A DNA stretch of 64,000 nucleotides from Pseudomonadota bacterium (lineage in GTDB: Bacteria; Pseudomonadota; Gammaproteobacteria; Steroidobacterales; Steroidobacteraceae), in assembly GCA_023423935.1 (NCBI GenBank), contig JAFAEQ010000029.1, positions 62,001-126,000 of the forward strand. Reading direction: 5' to 3'. The notes beneath the pieces are model-generated. The model worked only from the letters and a program-made list of their open reading frames with translations, was not told where the DNA came from and searched no databases. The number at the start of each line of letters is the position of its first letter. The first letter of the stretch is position 1. A program made the translations under genes and the position numbers. Below are positions 53,138-62,190 of this stretch, piece after piece.

Positions 53138-56100
53138 ATGTTTCCGCATAGTTACGGCGACTCGGGGCCCTTCGAAGAACGAAGAAAGTCGTCCCGACGA
53201 GGTGCGACTTTGAATTCGGTTACGGCGACAGATCACACGTTTTCCGACTTATTCCTTGGCGGCGGCGAACTGGCCCAGCAGATGCTCGGTCATGACTGGA
53301 CGAGCAGCCCGCTGGGCACACCGGATTCGTGGCCTCAGCCGCTGCGCGCCATGGTTCGGATCCTGCTCACCTCGCGCTATCAGATGTGGATGGCGTGGGG
53401 CCCGGAGCTGCGTTTCTTCTACAACGATGCGTACCGGCCTACCCTGGGCGTGAAGCATCCGTGGGCCATCGGCCAGCCCGCCTCGCTCGTCTGGCGCGAG
53501 ATTTGGAACGACGTCGGCCCGCTCATCGATCATGTGATGACTACGGGCGAGGCCACGTACAACGAGGGCATGTTGCTGCTGCTCGAGCGCAGTGGATTCC
53601 CTGAAGAGACGTACCACACTTTCTCGTACAGCCCGCTGTTCGACGACGCCGGCACCGTGGCGGGAATGCTCTGCGTCGTGGTCGAGGAAACCGATCGCAT
53701 CATCAGCTCCCGACGCATGGCCATGATGCGCGAGTTCGCCTCGGCCGCCGCCACGACCACGCGATCCGACGAGCTGTTTCGCGCTTTGAGCAACTGCCTG
53801 GCGGAGAACCTTCACGATCTGCCGTTCACACTGACCTATGTGTTCGATGACTCGGGTGAACAGGCATATCTCGTTGCACGCAGCGGCATCGATGAACATC
53901 ATCCCGCCGCACCGAAGGTCATCTCCGTCGGCAGTAGCCCCTGGTTGGCGCAGGCAACTCACAGCGCCGACACGCCCGTCCACATCGAAGATCTCGAGGC
54001 CCGCTTCGGCGCGATGCCTTCGGGCGCATGGAACAAGCCCTGCAATGAGGCACTGGTGTTGCCGATCGCTCAGCAGGGATCGGATCGCGCGGCGGGCTTC
54101 TTCGTCGCTGGCATCAATCCCTATCGCAAGCTCGACGACCCTTATCGGGACTTCCTGGCGTTGCTGACTGGGCAGATTGCAGGCGCTCTGGCCAACGCGC
54201 GCGGCTTCGAGCAGGAGCGCAAACGCGCCGAAGCACTGGCCGAGATCGATCGCGCAAAGACCACCTTCTTCTCTAACGTCAGTCATGAGTTTCGTACTCC
54301 GCTCACGCTGATGCTGGGACCGCTCGAAGAGTTGCTCACGCCTTCCACAAGAACGCCGGAGGAAATGCGCGAGCAGGCGCGGCTCGCTCATCGCAACGGC
54401 ATGCGACTGCTGCGACTCGTGAACAGCCTGCTGGATTTCTCGCGCATCGAAGCAGGACGTGTGAACGCGTCGTACGAGCCCGTCGATCTCGCGAACTTCA
54501 GTGCGGAGATTGCTTCCAGCTTCCGCTCGGCAATCGAGAAGGCGGGCCTGCAGCTGATCGTCGACGCTCCAGCGCTTCCCGAACCGATCTATCTGGATCG
54601 CGATATGTGGGAGAAGGTGCTGCTCAATCTGCTGTCGAACGCATTCAAGTACACACTCGCCGGCGAGATTCGCGTAGAAGTTCGCGCGCGTGAGCGGCAT
54701 GCGCGAGTCATCGTGAGCGACACCGGCATCGGCATCCCCGAACACGAGTTACCGCGACTGTTCGAACGCTTTCACCGCGTACATGGCGCACAGGGCCGCA
54801 GCTTCGAGGGCACAGGCATCGGCCTCGCGCTGGTTCAGGAGCTGGTGAAGCTGCACGGCGGCACCGTCGAAGTCACCAGCTCCGTCGGCACGGGTTCGGT
54901 GTTCACGGTCACGTTGCCGTTCGGTACCGCGCATCTGCAGCCCGAGCGCATTCGCGCGCCGGCATTCCGTTCTACGCAGGTGCGCGCCCAGCCCTTCCTG
55001 GAAGAGGCATTGCGTTGGCTGCCGGAGGGCTCGACCGCATCGGCCGAGGCGCAAGCGCAGCCCGATTCGGTTGGCGGTGGACGACGCGTGCTGCTCGCGG
55101 ATGACAACGCCGACATGCGCGAGTACGTGACGCGTCTGCTGCAGGATCAGAACTATTGTGTCGATACGGCCGAGGATGGTGTCGCGGCGCTCGAGAAAAC
55201 CCGAGCACACAACTACGACCTGATCGTGACCGACGTCATGATGCCGAAGCTCGATGGGTTCGGCTTTCTGCACGCGCTGCGCGCCGATGCAAAGCTCGCC
55301 GGCACGCCGGTCATCATGCTGTCAGCTCGCGCAGGCGAGGAAGCCAGAGTCGAGGGCATCGAGGCGGGTGCGGACGACTATCTGACCAAACCGTTCGCCG
55401 CGCGCGAATTGCTCGCACGCATTCATACGAATATCCAGATGGCCGAAGTGCGACGTGCCGTCGCGCGCAGCGAGCAGCGCCTGCAGATCAGCCAGGAGCG
55501 ATTGTCGCGAGCCCTTTCTTCGGGACGCGTCGCCGTCTACGAATGGAACCTAGGCGAGGACCGATTGAGTCTGCTCGGCAAGATGAGCGAAGCGTTCGGC
55601 GTGCCGGAGGAAAGCGCCGCGCTGGGGCTGCCACTGGCAACTTTCTTCGCGGGCATCCATGCCGAGGATCGCGCACGCGTGGCTACGGAAGTGCAGCGTA
55701 CCGTGGACACCGGCGCACCCTTCGAAAGCGAATATCGTCTGGTCGGCAGCGATCATGTGCGAACCGTGCTCTCGCGCGGGCAGCTCCAGCTCATGCCGAA
55801 CGGCGAGCGCAATTTCAGCGGCATCCTGATCGATCTCACTCAAGAGAAGGCCGCCGAGCGTCAGCTGCGCGCGAACGAAACCGTTCTGCGCGAACAGGCA
55901 CGCGCACTGGAAATCCTGAATCGCACGGCATTGCTCATCGCAGGCGAAATCCGCACGAAGAGCGTCGTGCAGGCCATCACGGATGCAGGCGTCGAGCTGA
56001 TCGGCGCAGCGTTCGGCGCGTTCTTCTACAACCTCGAAGAGGCCGCCAGCGGGCGCGACATGCTCTACACGCTCTCGGGCGCACCGCGCGAAGCATTCGC

Positions 56101-57670
56101 ATCCTTCCCGATGCCGCGCAACACCGCGGTCTTTCGACCGACCTTCGAGGGCAGCGCTATCGTGAGATCGGATGACATCACCCGCGATCCTCGTTATGGA
56201 CGGAGCGAACCTCATCACGGCATGCCGAAAGGCCATCTGCCAGTGCGCAGCTACCTCGCGGTACCGGTGACCTCCAGCAGCGGCGAAATTCTGGGCGCTC
56301 TGCTCTTTGGTCATCCCGACGCGGGCGTGTTCACTCAGCGCTCCGAAGAACTGATCGCGACCCTCGCGGCGAACGCAGCCGTCGCGATGGACAACGCACG
56401 TCTGGTCGAGACCGTGCAACGTGAGCTGCAACAACGCACGCAAGCCGAGGCGGAGCTGCAGGCATTGAATGCCACGCTCGAACAGCGCATCCGCGATGCA
56501 GTGGCGGATCGGATTCGTGCCGAAGAGGCGCTGCGACAGGCACAGAAGATGGAAGCCGTGGGTCAGCTCACGGGCGGCGTCGCTCACGACTTCAACAATC
56601 TGCTGACGGTGATCATCGGCGGGCTCGATACCATCAAACGCGCTCGCGCCGGCGATGAGGTGCGCATCAAGCGTTCGGCGGAAATGGCCCTGCAGGGCGC
56701 GCAGCGCGCAGCGCATCTCACCTCCCGACTTCTCGCGTTCTCGCGCCGTCAGCCGCTCGACCCCAAGCCGCTCGATCTCAATACGATGGTTCGCGACATG
56801 ACCGAGCTGCTGCACAGAACGCTCGGCGAACAGATCGAGCTCGAAGGCATTCTCGCGCCGCGCCTGTGGCTCGCAGACATCGATCAGAATCAGCTCGAAG
56901 CCGCGATCCTCAATCTCGCCGTCAACGCGCGCGACGCGATGATCGACGGTGGCAAACTCACGATCGAGACGGCCAATACCGCCCTCGACGAGAGCTACGC
57001 CGCGCAGGACTCCGAAGTGATTCCTGGCCAGTACGTGATGGTCGCCGTCAGCGACACGGGTGTCGGCATGACCAAGGACATCCTGGGTCGTGCCTTCGAA
57101 CCGTTCTTTACGACCAAGGAAGTCGGACGCGGTACCGGTCTCGGCCTCAGCATGGTGTATGGCTTCGTCAAACAGTCGGGCGGACACGTCACGATCTACA
57201 GCGAACCCGGCCAGGGCACGACCGTGAAGCTGTACTTCCCCCGCTATCTCGGCGCAGCGCGCGCTCAGGAGATCGACACGGTCGGCCTGATTCCGACCGG
57301 CGCCAGCGATGAAGTCGTGCTCGTAGTCGAAGACAACGACGAAGTGCGCACCTACAGCGTGATGGTGCTCGGCGAACTGGGCTATCACGTCCTCGAAGCC
57401 AGCAATGCCGAAGACGCACTCGCCATCCTCGAGCAGGCACCGCGCATCGATCTGCTCTTCACCGACGTCATCCTCCCCGGCCGCTCCGGCAAGGTCCTCG
57501 CCGACGCCGCGCTCGCGATGAAACCCAATCTGCGCGTGCTCTACACCACAGGCTACTCCCGCAACGCCATCGTCCACCACGGACGCCTCGACCCCGGCGT
57601 CCAACTCATCAGCAAGCCCTTCACATTCGAAGAGCTGGCCAAGCGCGTGAGAGATGTGCTCGACAAATGA
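53138..57670 (+). CDS. Double hybrid sensor histidine kinase
   Basis: 1510 residues with no membrane helix, so cytoplasmic. In order: PAS-like and GAF input (about 30-370), HisKA with His383 (NVSHEFRTPLTLML) and HATPase, receiver with Asp699 (TDVMMPKLDG), PAS (about 780-910), GAF (about 925-1100), coiled coil, second HisKA with His1150 (GGVAHDFNNLL), HATPase (GTGLGLSMVYGF) and a final receiver with Asp1443 (TDVILPG). Two complete kinase-receiver modules of different HisKA classes in one chain are uncommon. A TTG at 53210 is an alternative start. No DNA-binding partner is adjacent. Confidence 0.92.
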   Translation: MFPHSYGDSGPFEERRKSSRRGATLNSVTATDHTFSDLFLGGGELAQQMLGHDWTSSPLGTPDSWPQPLRAMVRILLTSRYQMWMAWGPELRFFYNDAYRPTLGVKHPWAIGQPASLVWREIWNDVGPLIDHVMTTGEATYNEGMLLLLERSGFPEETYHTFSYSPLFDDAGTVAGMLCVVVEETDRIISSRRMAMMREFASAAATTTRSDELFRALSNCLAENLHDLPFTLTYVFDDSGEQAYLVARSGIDEHHPAAPKVISVGSSPWLAQATHSADTPVHIEDLEARFGAMPSGAWNKPCNEALVLPIAQQGSDRAAGFFVAGINPYRKLDDPYRDFLALLTGQIAGALANARGFEQERKRAEALAEIDRAKTTFFSNVSHEFRTPLTLMLGPLEELLTPSTRTPEEMREQARLAHRNGMRLLRLVNSLLDFSRIEAGRVNASYEPVDLANFSAEIASSFRSAIEKAGLQLIVDAPALPEPIYLDRDMWEKVLLNLLSNAFKYTLAGEIRVEVRARERHARVIVSDTGIGIPEHELPRLFERFHRVHGAQGRSFEGTGIGLALVQELVKLHGGTVEVTSSVGTGSVFTVTLPFGTAHLQPERIRAPAFRSTQVRAQPFLEEALRWLPEGSTASAEAQAQPDSVGGGRRVLLADDNADMREYVTRLLQDQNYCVDTAEDGVAALEKTRAHNYDLIVTDVMMPKLDGFGFLHALRADAKLAGTPVIMLSARAGEEARVEGIEAGADDYLTKPFAARELLARIHTNIQMAEVRRAVARSEQRLQISQERLSRALSSGRVAVYEWNLGEDRLSLLGKMSEAFGVPEESAALGLPLATFFAGIHAEDRARVATEVQRTVDTGAPFESEYRLVGSDHVRTVLSRGQLQLMPNGERNFSGILIDLTQEKAAERQLRANETVLREQARALEILNRTALLIAGEIRTKSVVQAITDAGVELIGAAFGAFFYNLEEAASGRDMLYTLSGAPREAFASFPMPRNTAVFRPTFEGSAIVRSDDITRDPRYGRSEPHHGMPKGHLPVRSYLAVPVTSSSGEILGALLFGHPDAGVFTQRSEELIATLAANAAVAMDNARLVETVQRELQQRTQAEAELQALNATLEQRIRDAVADRIRAEEALRQAQKMEAVGQLTGGVAHDFNNLLTVIIGGLDTIKRARAGDEVRIKRSAEMALQGAQRAAHLTSRLLAFSRRQPLDPKPLDLNTMVRDMTELLHRTLGEQIELEGILAPRLWLADIDQNQLEAAILNLAVNARDAMIDGGKLTIETANTALDESYAAQDSEVIPGQYVMVAVSDTGVGMTKDILGRAFEPFFTTKEVGRGTGLGLSMVYGFVKQSGGHVTIYSEPGQGTTVKLYFPRYLGAARAQEIDTVGLIPTGASDEVVLVVEDNDEVRTYSVMVLGELGYHVLEASNAEDALAILEQAPRIDLLFTDVILPGRSGKVLADAALAMKPNLRVLYTTGYSRNAIVHHGRLDPGVQLISKPFTFEELAKRVRDVLDK

Positions 57671-57862
57671 GCAGTGAGCAATGAGTAGTTAGGAATGAGC
57701 AGTTAGCAATGAGCAGTTAGTAATGAGTAATGAGTAACGAAGGAGGGGAATGAGCGCACACCTGCATCACCGCCATCACTGCCATCACCGCCATTACTGT
57801 CATCACTCATCACTCATCACCCATTTCTCACTCCTAATTGCTCATTGCTCATTACCAACTGC
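57671..57862. repeat. Low-complexity inverted repeat (GAGCAGTTAGTAAT type)
   Basis: The left arm (about 57671-57742) repeats AATGAGCAGTTAGCAATGAG-like units; the right arm (about 57795-57862) is its imperfect complement (CTCATTGCTCATTACCAACT). Between them is a run of CATCAC-like triplets preceded by GGAGGGG and an ATG at 57750, which opens a 65-codon His-rich frame. It is probably non-coding. Confidence 0.75.
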
Positions 57863-57909
57863 TAGGGCTGGTACTGCGCGTGGATTGCAGCGGGGATCAC
57901 ACACAAGAT

Positions 57910-58500
57910 GTTCGACTGAAGTCGAACCCACACAGAGAAGAAGCTAGTCGGCTAGTCGGCTAGTCGGCTAGACAGAGTAACCAGCTAGCCGGCGGACGCA
58001 TTCATCTCGGCTAGCAGACCACGACCAGTGACTGGCCAGTTGCCAGTTGGGACGGCAGCGACGACTCAACCGCGGCAAGGGTATTGTTCGACTGAAGGTC
58101 GAACCCACAGTGAAGAAGGTCGGGCAGCCGAAATTGCGAGTCCGCCATCTGCCGCCCGCAATCCGCAAGTACGCAATCCGGACCATCAATCCATCTCTCA
58201 GTACCCAGTGGACCCCGTGCTCCCCGTGGAGAACCCACATGGAGAAGAAGCTAGCCGGCGGACGCATCATCTCTGGCTAGCAGACCAGGGACTAGCGACG
58301 CGTTGACTGGCCAGTTCCAGTTGAGACTTCAGCGACGACTGATCGCGGCGAGGAATTGTTCGACTGAAGTCGAACCCACACAGAGAAGACGCTAGCGGCT
58401 AGTCGGCTAGACAGAGTAACCAGCCTGGCCGGGCGGACACATTCATCTCTGGCTAGCAGACTAGGGACTAGCGACTAGTTGACTGGCCAGTTGCGACTTC
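57910..58500. repeat. Three imperfect copies of a ~200-bp composite repeat
   Basis: Each copy has a half hairpin GTTCGACTGAAGTCGAAC plus CCCACA (57910, 58086 with one extra base, 58358), then a CTAG-rich tract, then ATTCATCTCTGGCTAGCAGAC and GACTGGCCAGTTG. The copies near 58000, 58260 and 58435 share the latter part. The last copy runs into the 3' end of the halogenase gene and supplies its final codons and stop. Confidence 0.85.
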
Positions 58501-59972
58501 AGGAACTGCTCATGCGTCGGCAGGTGGGCGACCATGCCCTGGATGGCGGAGCGGGCTGTCTTCAAGGTCGAGACGATCTGGTCGTAGTCGAGGTTCTCGA
58601 CGCGAGGGTTATAGCTGTTCGGGCGGATGCCCATGCCTTCGAAGATCGATTGCCAGCTGGAACTGCGGAAGAGCTCGTCCACACCTTCGCGCAATGCACC
58701 GTGCGCCTTGAACAGATCGATGCGTTCCTGCAGCGAGTCGGGTAACCGGATGTTGCGGCACCAGTCCCAGAACGGCGAATCCTCGCGCGCGCTCGTGCAG
58801 TAGTGCAGCACGATGAAATCGCGCACCTCTTCGTAGTCGGAAATCATGCGGCGGTTGTATTCGCGCGCCAGACTCGGATCGCAGTTGCAATCGGGGAAGT
58901 AGCGCAGGAAGAAATCCATGCCGCGGGCAATGAGGTGAATCGAAGTTGCTTCGAGCGGCTCGACGAAGCCCGATGACAGGCCGAGCGCCAGACAGTTGCC
59001 CTTCCAGAGTTGCCGACGATGGCCAGTCGTGAACGGGATGACGCGCGGCTCCTCGATCAGCGGGCTGTCGAGCGTGCGGATCAGTGTAGATTTCGCCGCC
59101 GCGTCACTGCAGAAGCGGCTCGAGTACACGTACCCCTGACCCATGCGCTGCTGCAGCGGAATACGCCAGCTCCAGCCGGCGGGCTGAGCCGTCGCACGCG
59201 TATACGGCGCAATCGGGCCGCGATGTTCGGTCTTGACCGCGACGGCGCGATCGCAGGGGAGGTACTCGGACCAGTCGTTCGAATCCACGCCCAATGTCTG
59301 ACCGATGAGCACCCCGCGAAAGCCGGTGCAGTCGATGAAAAAATCGCCTTCGATCTCGCGGCCGTCCGACAGCACGACACGCTCGATGAACCCATTCTCG
59401 CGCTGACGCACTTCGCTCACGCGACCTTCGGTACGCGTGAGGCCTCTCGCCTCGGCGTACTGCCGCAGATATTGCGCCACCAGCGTCGCATCGACGTGCA
59501 ACGCATAGTTCGCCCCGCCGATCGGCGTATTGCGGGCCTTGTTCGGCGGGAAGAACCGCCCCTGCTCCGCCATCACATTGCAGGGCGAAAAATCCTGCAG
59601 GCGGAACGACTCACCGTTGGCAGCCGCTTTCAGCCAGCACTGATAGAAATCGTGATGACCGATGGGCCGGCCGATGACGCCGAACGGATGGAAGTAGGTG
59701 TTCTGGCGCTGGTGCCAGTCGACGAACTGAATGCCGAGCTTGTAGGTGGCATCGGTGGCGCGCATGAATGCCTGCTCATCGATGCCCAGCCGCTGGATCA
59801 ATCCGACGAAGGGCGGCACGGTCGATTCACCCACTCCGATCGTGGCGATCTCATCCGACTCGACGAGCTCGATCTGGCACAGCTCACGCTTGAGGTAATG
59901 CGACAGCATCGCTGCGGCCAGCCAACCGGAAGTGCCGCCGCCGACGATGACGATTTTGGAGAGTGGTTTCAT
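58461..59972 (-). CDS. Tryptophan-halogenase-family flavin-dependent enzyme
   Basis: 503 residues. Signature features of FADH2-dependent halogenases are present: the nucleotide motif VGGGTSGWLAA, the segment GVGESTVPPF, the catalytic Lys78 in ATYKLGIQF (aligned with PrnA Lys79), the GWSWRIP motif at 266-272 and SGFVEPLEATS with Glu338 and Glu341. It should form or route hypohalous acid to an aromatic substrate, using reduced flavin from a separate reductase. The true start is ATG 59972; the open frame upstream is spurious. The last 11 or so residues (SQLASQLVASP) and the TAG stop derive from repeat DNA. The OxyR-like gene lies 88 bp upstream on the same strand. Confidence 0.92.
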   Translation of the reverse strand: MKPLSKIVIVGGGTSGWLAAAMLSHYLKRELCQIELVESDEIATIGVGESTVPPFVGLIQRLGIDEQAFMRATDATYKLGIQFVDWHQRQNTYFHPFGVIGRPIGHHDFYQCWLKAAANGESFRLQDFSPCNVMAEQGRFFPPNKARNTPIGGANYALHVDATLVAQYLRQYAEARGLTRTEGRVSEVRQRENGFIERVVLSDGREIEGDFFIDCTGFRGVLIGQTLGVDSNDWSEYLPCDRAVAVKTEHRGPIAPYTRATAQPAGWSWRIPLQQRMGQGYVYSSRFCSDAAAKSTLIRTLDSPLIEEPRVIPFTTGHRRQLWKGNCLALGLSSGFVEPLEATSIHLIARGMDFFLRYFPDCNCDPSLAREYNRRMISDYEEVRDFIVLHYCTSAREDSPFWDWCRNIRLPDSLQERIDLFKAHGALREGVDELFRSSSWQSIFEGMGIRPNSYNPRVENLDYDQIVSTLKTARSAIQGMVAHLPTHEQFLKSQLASQLVASP

Positions 59973-60060
59973 GCTGCGACGGATGGTGCTTTGCTGCCCA
60001 CCCTGTTTCCCCCTGATCCGGTTTCGCGCCGGATTGACTGCGCAACTGTACCAGCCCGGC

Positions 60061-61029
60061 CTACCAATCGCGATTTTCGACCAGCGAACCTGGATTCTCC
60101 TGAGCCCGGACTGTGTTGTAGTTCCAATAGGCGGCGCTGCTGGCCTGAATCGCCCTACGCAGAACATCGATGGCCTTATGTCGCGGAAAGCTCACCCGCC
60201 ATGCCAATGCGAGGGTGCGCTTGGGTACAGGCGCAGCAAATGGCCGGGTCACCAGCAGATCCGGCGCGTACAGCGGAGCTTCCGCAGCGGCCTGGGGCAG
60301 GATGGTCACGCCCAAGCCCGATGCGACCATGTGGCGAAGGGTTTCCAGGGTGCCGCCCTGCACCAGCGCGCGCGCACCCTCCCCCACCTGCGGCTGCAGA
60401 TGCGGAAAGGCACTCAGGACCTGTTCGCGGAAGGAATGACCCTCGCGCAGCAGCAGCACTTCGGCCGGCTCCAGATCTGCCGCTGCGATCTCCGCTTTGC
60501 CGGCCAGCCGATGCTTGGCGGGTAGCAGCGCGACGAAGGCTTCTTCGAACAGCGGTTGCGTCACCACATCCGTTTCGACGAAGGGAGCGGTGATCAGAAT
60601 CGCATCGAGATCGCCATTGCGAAGCTTTCCAGCGAGCACCGACTGCGTTCCCTCCTCCACATAGAGCGAGAGAGACGGCGCCGTTTCCTGCAGCAATGGA
60701 ATGAACTGCGGCAGCAGATAAGGCCCGATCGTGGGGAGTGTCCCCAAAGCCAGCGGGCCGCTGAGCTGGTCCTTGTCCGCCTCGGCAACATCCCTGATGC
60801 GGGCGGTCTGCTCGAGCACCTGATTAGCAATGGCAACGATCTGGCGGCCGAGCGGCGTCGGCAGGATGCCCTGCTTGCCGCGTTCGAACAGGGTCGCATC
60901 GAGCTCTTCCTCGAGCTTCTTCACGGCGATGCTGAGCGTGGGCTGGCTGACATGGCAACGCTCGGCGGCGCGGCCGAAATGCTGTTCCTGCGCCAGCGCG
61001 ACGATGTAGCGAAGTTCGGTCAGGGTCAT
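60061..61029 (-). CDS. OxyR-like LysR-type regulator lacking redox cysteines
   Basis: 322 residues. The LysR helix-turn-helix (MTLTELRYIVALAQEQHFGR, VSQPTLSIAVKKLEEEL) and the effector domain match OxyR closely (GTLPTIGPYLLPQFIP, LLLREGHSFREQ, GTLETLRHMVASGLGVTILP). In OxyR the peroxide-reactive Cys199 lies in GHC; here the same position is Ser199 and the second redox Cys (208) is also absent. The only Cys is Cys25. It therefore cannot sense peroxide through the known disulfide. It is upstream of the halogenase on the same strand and may control it. No katG or ahpC gene is adjacent. Confidence 0.88.
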   Translation of the reverse strand: MTLTELRYIVALAQEQHFGRAAERCHVSQPTLSIAVKKLEEELDATLFERGKQGILPTPLGRQIVAIANQVLEQTARIRDVAEADKDQLSGPLALGTLPTIGPYLLPQFIPLLQETAPSLSLYVEEGTQSVLAGKLRNGDLDAILITAPFVETDVVTQPLFEEAFVALLPAKHRLAGKAEIAAADLEPAEVLLLREGHSFREQVLSAFPHLQPQVGEGARALVQGGTLETLRHMVASGLGVTILPQAAAEAPLYAPDLLVTRPFAAPVPKRTLALAWRVSFPRHKAIDVLRRAIQASSAAYWNYNTVRAQENPGSLVENRDW

Positions 61030-61056
61030 GAGACAAGGATAGCCGGAGCCAGGCGG

Positions 61057-61136
61057 TAGGCTCTAGGCGCTGGCGCTGGCGCTGGCGCTAGGCTCTAGGC
61101 TCTAGGCTCTAGGCTCTAGGCTCTAGGCTGTAGGCC
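61057..61136. repeat. CTAGGCT tandem array with GCTGGC hexamers
   Basis: A run of CTAGGCT heptamers (about seven) is interrupted by about four GCTGGC hexamers. It lies between the OxyR-like start and the DUF6491-like gene. Confidence 0.9.
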
Positions 61137-61200
61137 GATGTTTGAAAGAGCAGGCCCGCGCCCGCCTGGGCGCGAGCCGCTTCTTCATCGAGCGCAGCGC

Positions 61201-61677
61201 TTACGAGTTGCCGACTGGCTCAGCTGCGGCCTCGCTGCTGGGCGCCGCTTCTTTCGGCTTCTTCTTGCTCGTGAGCTTCACGTTGTACTTCGCCTCGAGT
61301 GCTTCGAACCCGGCAGGGTCGAGGCGCGTCAGCCCGGAAATCAGGACAGGTACACGCACCATCGAATCCGGAGCAATGATCCGATCGGGACTGCGACCGC
61401 ATAGTCGCCCGTCGTGATCCTTATCGAGGAACGCCACTTTCCACGCATACTTCAGATCGCTGATCGGTGCACCGAGCTGCATCAGATACGCGCGCTTGTA
61501 GTTGGGTGCGTAAATGACGACGTTACGGCTGTCCAGCACATGCCAGTTCTGGATGTTGCTGATGAACACGCAGTCATCCTTCGATGACGCGGGGACCGGA
61601 TCGGCATTCTTCACGACTTCGGCCTGAGCAAGCCCGATCGACGCAATCGCGCAGGCCATGATCAATGCGCTTTTCAT
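61201..61677 (-). CDS. Secreted small protein, DUF6491-like
   Basis: 158 residues with a signal peptide (MKSALIMACAIASIGLAQAE). The mature part has two Cys (DDCVFISNIQNWHVLDSR and DGRLCGRSPDRI) that could form a disulfide, and a Lys/Ala/Glu-rich C-terminal tail. The pattern matches DUF6491, a periplasmic family of unknown function common in Xanthomonadales and Caulobacterales. CTGGAG lies seven bases before ATG 61677; the ATG eight codons earlier is unlikely. Confidence 0.78.
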   Translation of the reverse strand: MKSALIMACAIASIGLAQAEVVKNADPVPASSKDDCVFISNIQNWHVLDSRNVVIYAPNYKRAYLMQLGAPISDLKYAWKVAFLDKDHDGRLCGRSPDRIIAPDSMVRVPVLISGLTRLDPAGFEALEAKYNVKLTSKKKPKEAAPSSEAAAEPVGNS

Positions 61678-61755
61678 AAAGACTCCAGTCAGGACGCTCA
61701 ACCATGCATCCTGCAGACACGATCATCGCGCGTAGGCGATGAATGAAGACTTAAT

Positions 61756-61900
61756 GCTAGGTCCTAGGCTCTAGGCTCTAGGCTGTAGGCAGGAACAAAG
61801 AATGACCTGTGCGAGAACGCGTGAGCCACACCTTCGACTCATGACTCATGCTTCATCTGGCTAGCGCCTAGCACCTAGTACCTGCTCCGCTGCTTTTGGT
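61756..61900. repeat. CTAG-rich composite repeat, copy 1
   Basis: GCTAGGTCCTAGGCTCTAGG tract, then GGAACAAAGAATGACCTG and CGAGAACGCGTGAG, then TTCATCTGGCTAGCGCC and CACCTAGTACCTGCTCC. This module recurs at 61966-62190. Confidence 0.88.
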
Positions 61901-61901
61901 C

Positions 61902-61958
61902 GTCATCCCGGCGAAGGCCGGGATCTGGGGCCTGGACCCCGGCCTTCGCCGGGGTGAC
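61902..61958. repeat. CCCGGC..GCCGGG palindromic element
   Basis: A 57-bp long hairpin (GTCATCCCGGCGAAGGCCGG with CCGGCCTTCGCCGGGGTGAC). It is the same family as 29898-29955 and lies between the two CTAG composite copies. Confidence 0.9.
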
Positions 61959-61965
61959 CTGCATT

Positions 61966-62190
61966 TAGGCTCTAGGCTCTCTAGGCTCTAGGCTGTAGGC
62001 TGTAGGCTGTAGGCCGGAACAAAGAATGACCTGCGCGAGAACGTGTGAGAGCGATGCCAGCATCGCTGCGAGTCCTGTCTCATTCTTCATCTGGCTAGCG
62101 CCCAGGACCTAGCACCTAGTACCTGTTCCGCGTTCGCTTCCCGTAATTCTTCATCTGGCTAGCACCTAGGACCTAGCACCTAGTACCTGC
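61966..62190. repeat. CTAG-rich composite repeat, copy 2
   Basis: Second copy of the module at 61756 (CTAG/GTAG heptamers, GGAACAAAGAATGACCTG, CGAGAACGTGTGAG), with TTCATCTGGCTAG occurring twice more (about 62088 and 62151). Its right end overlaps the 3' end of the gluconate permease gene and provides that gene's stop codon. Confidence 0.88.

Noticed and set aside
55550..57604. 684-codon minus-strand frame opposite the double kinase
   Set aside because: Antisense to kinase and receiver motifs; no recognisable domain in its product.
58028..58306. Short frames in both directions between the double kinase and the halogenase
   Set aside because: They are made of the composite repeats and are not preserved between repeat copies.
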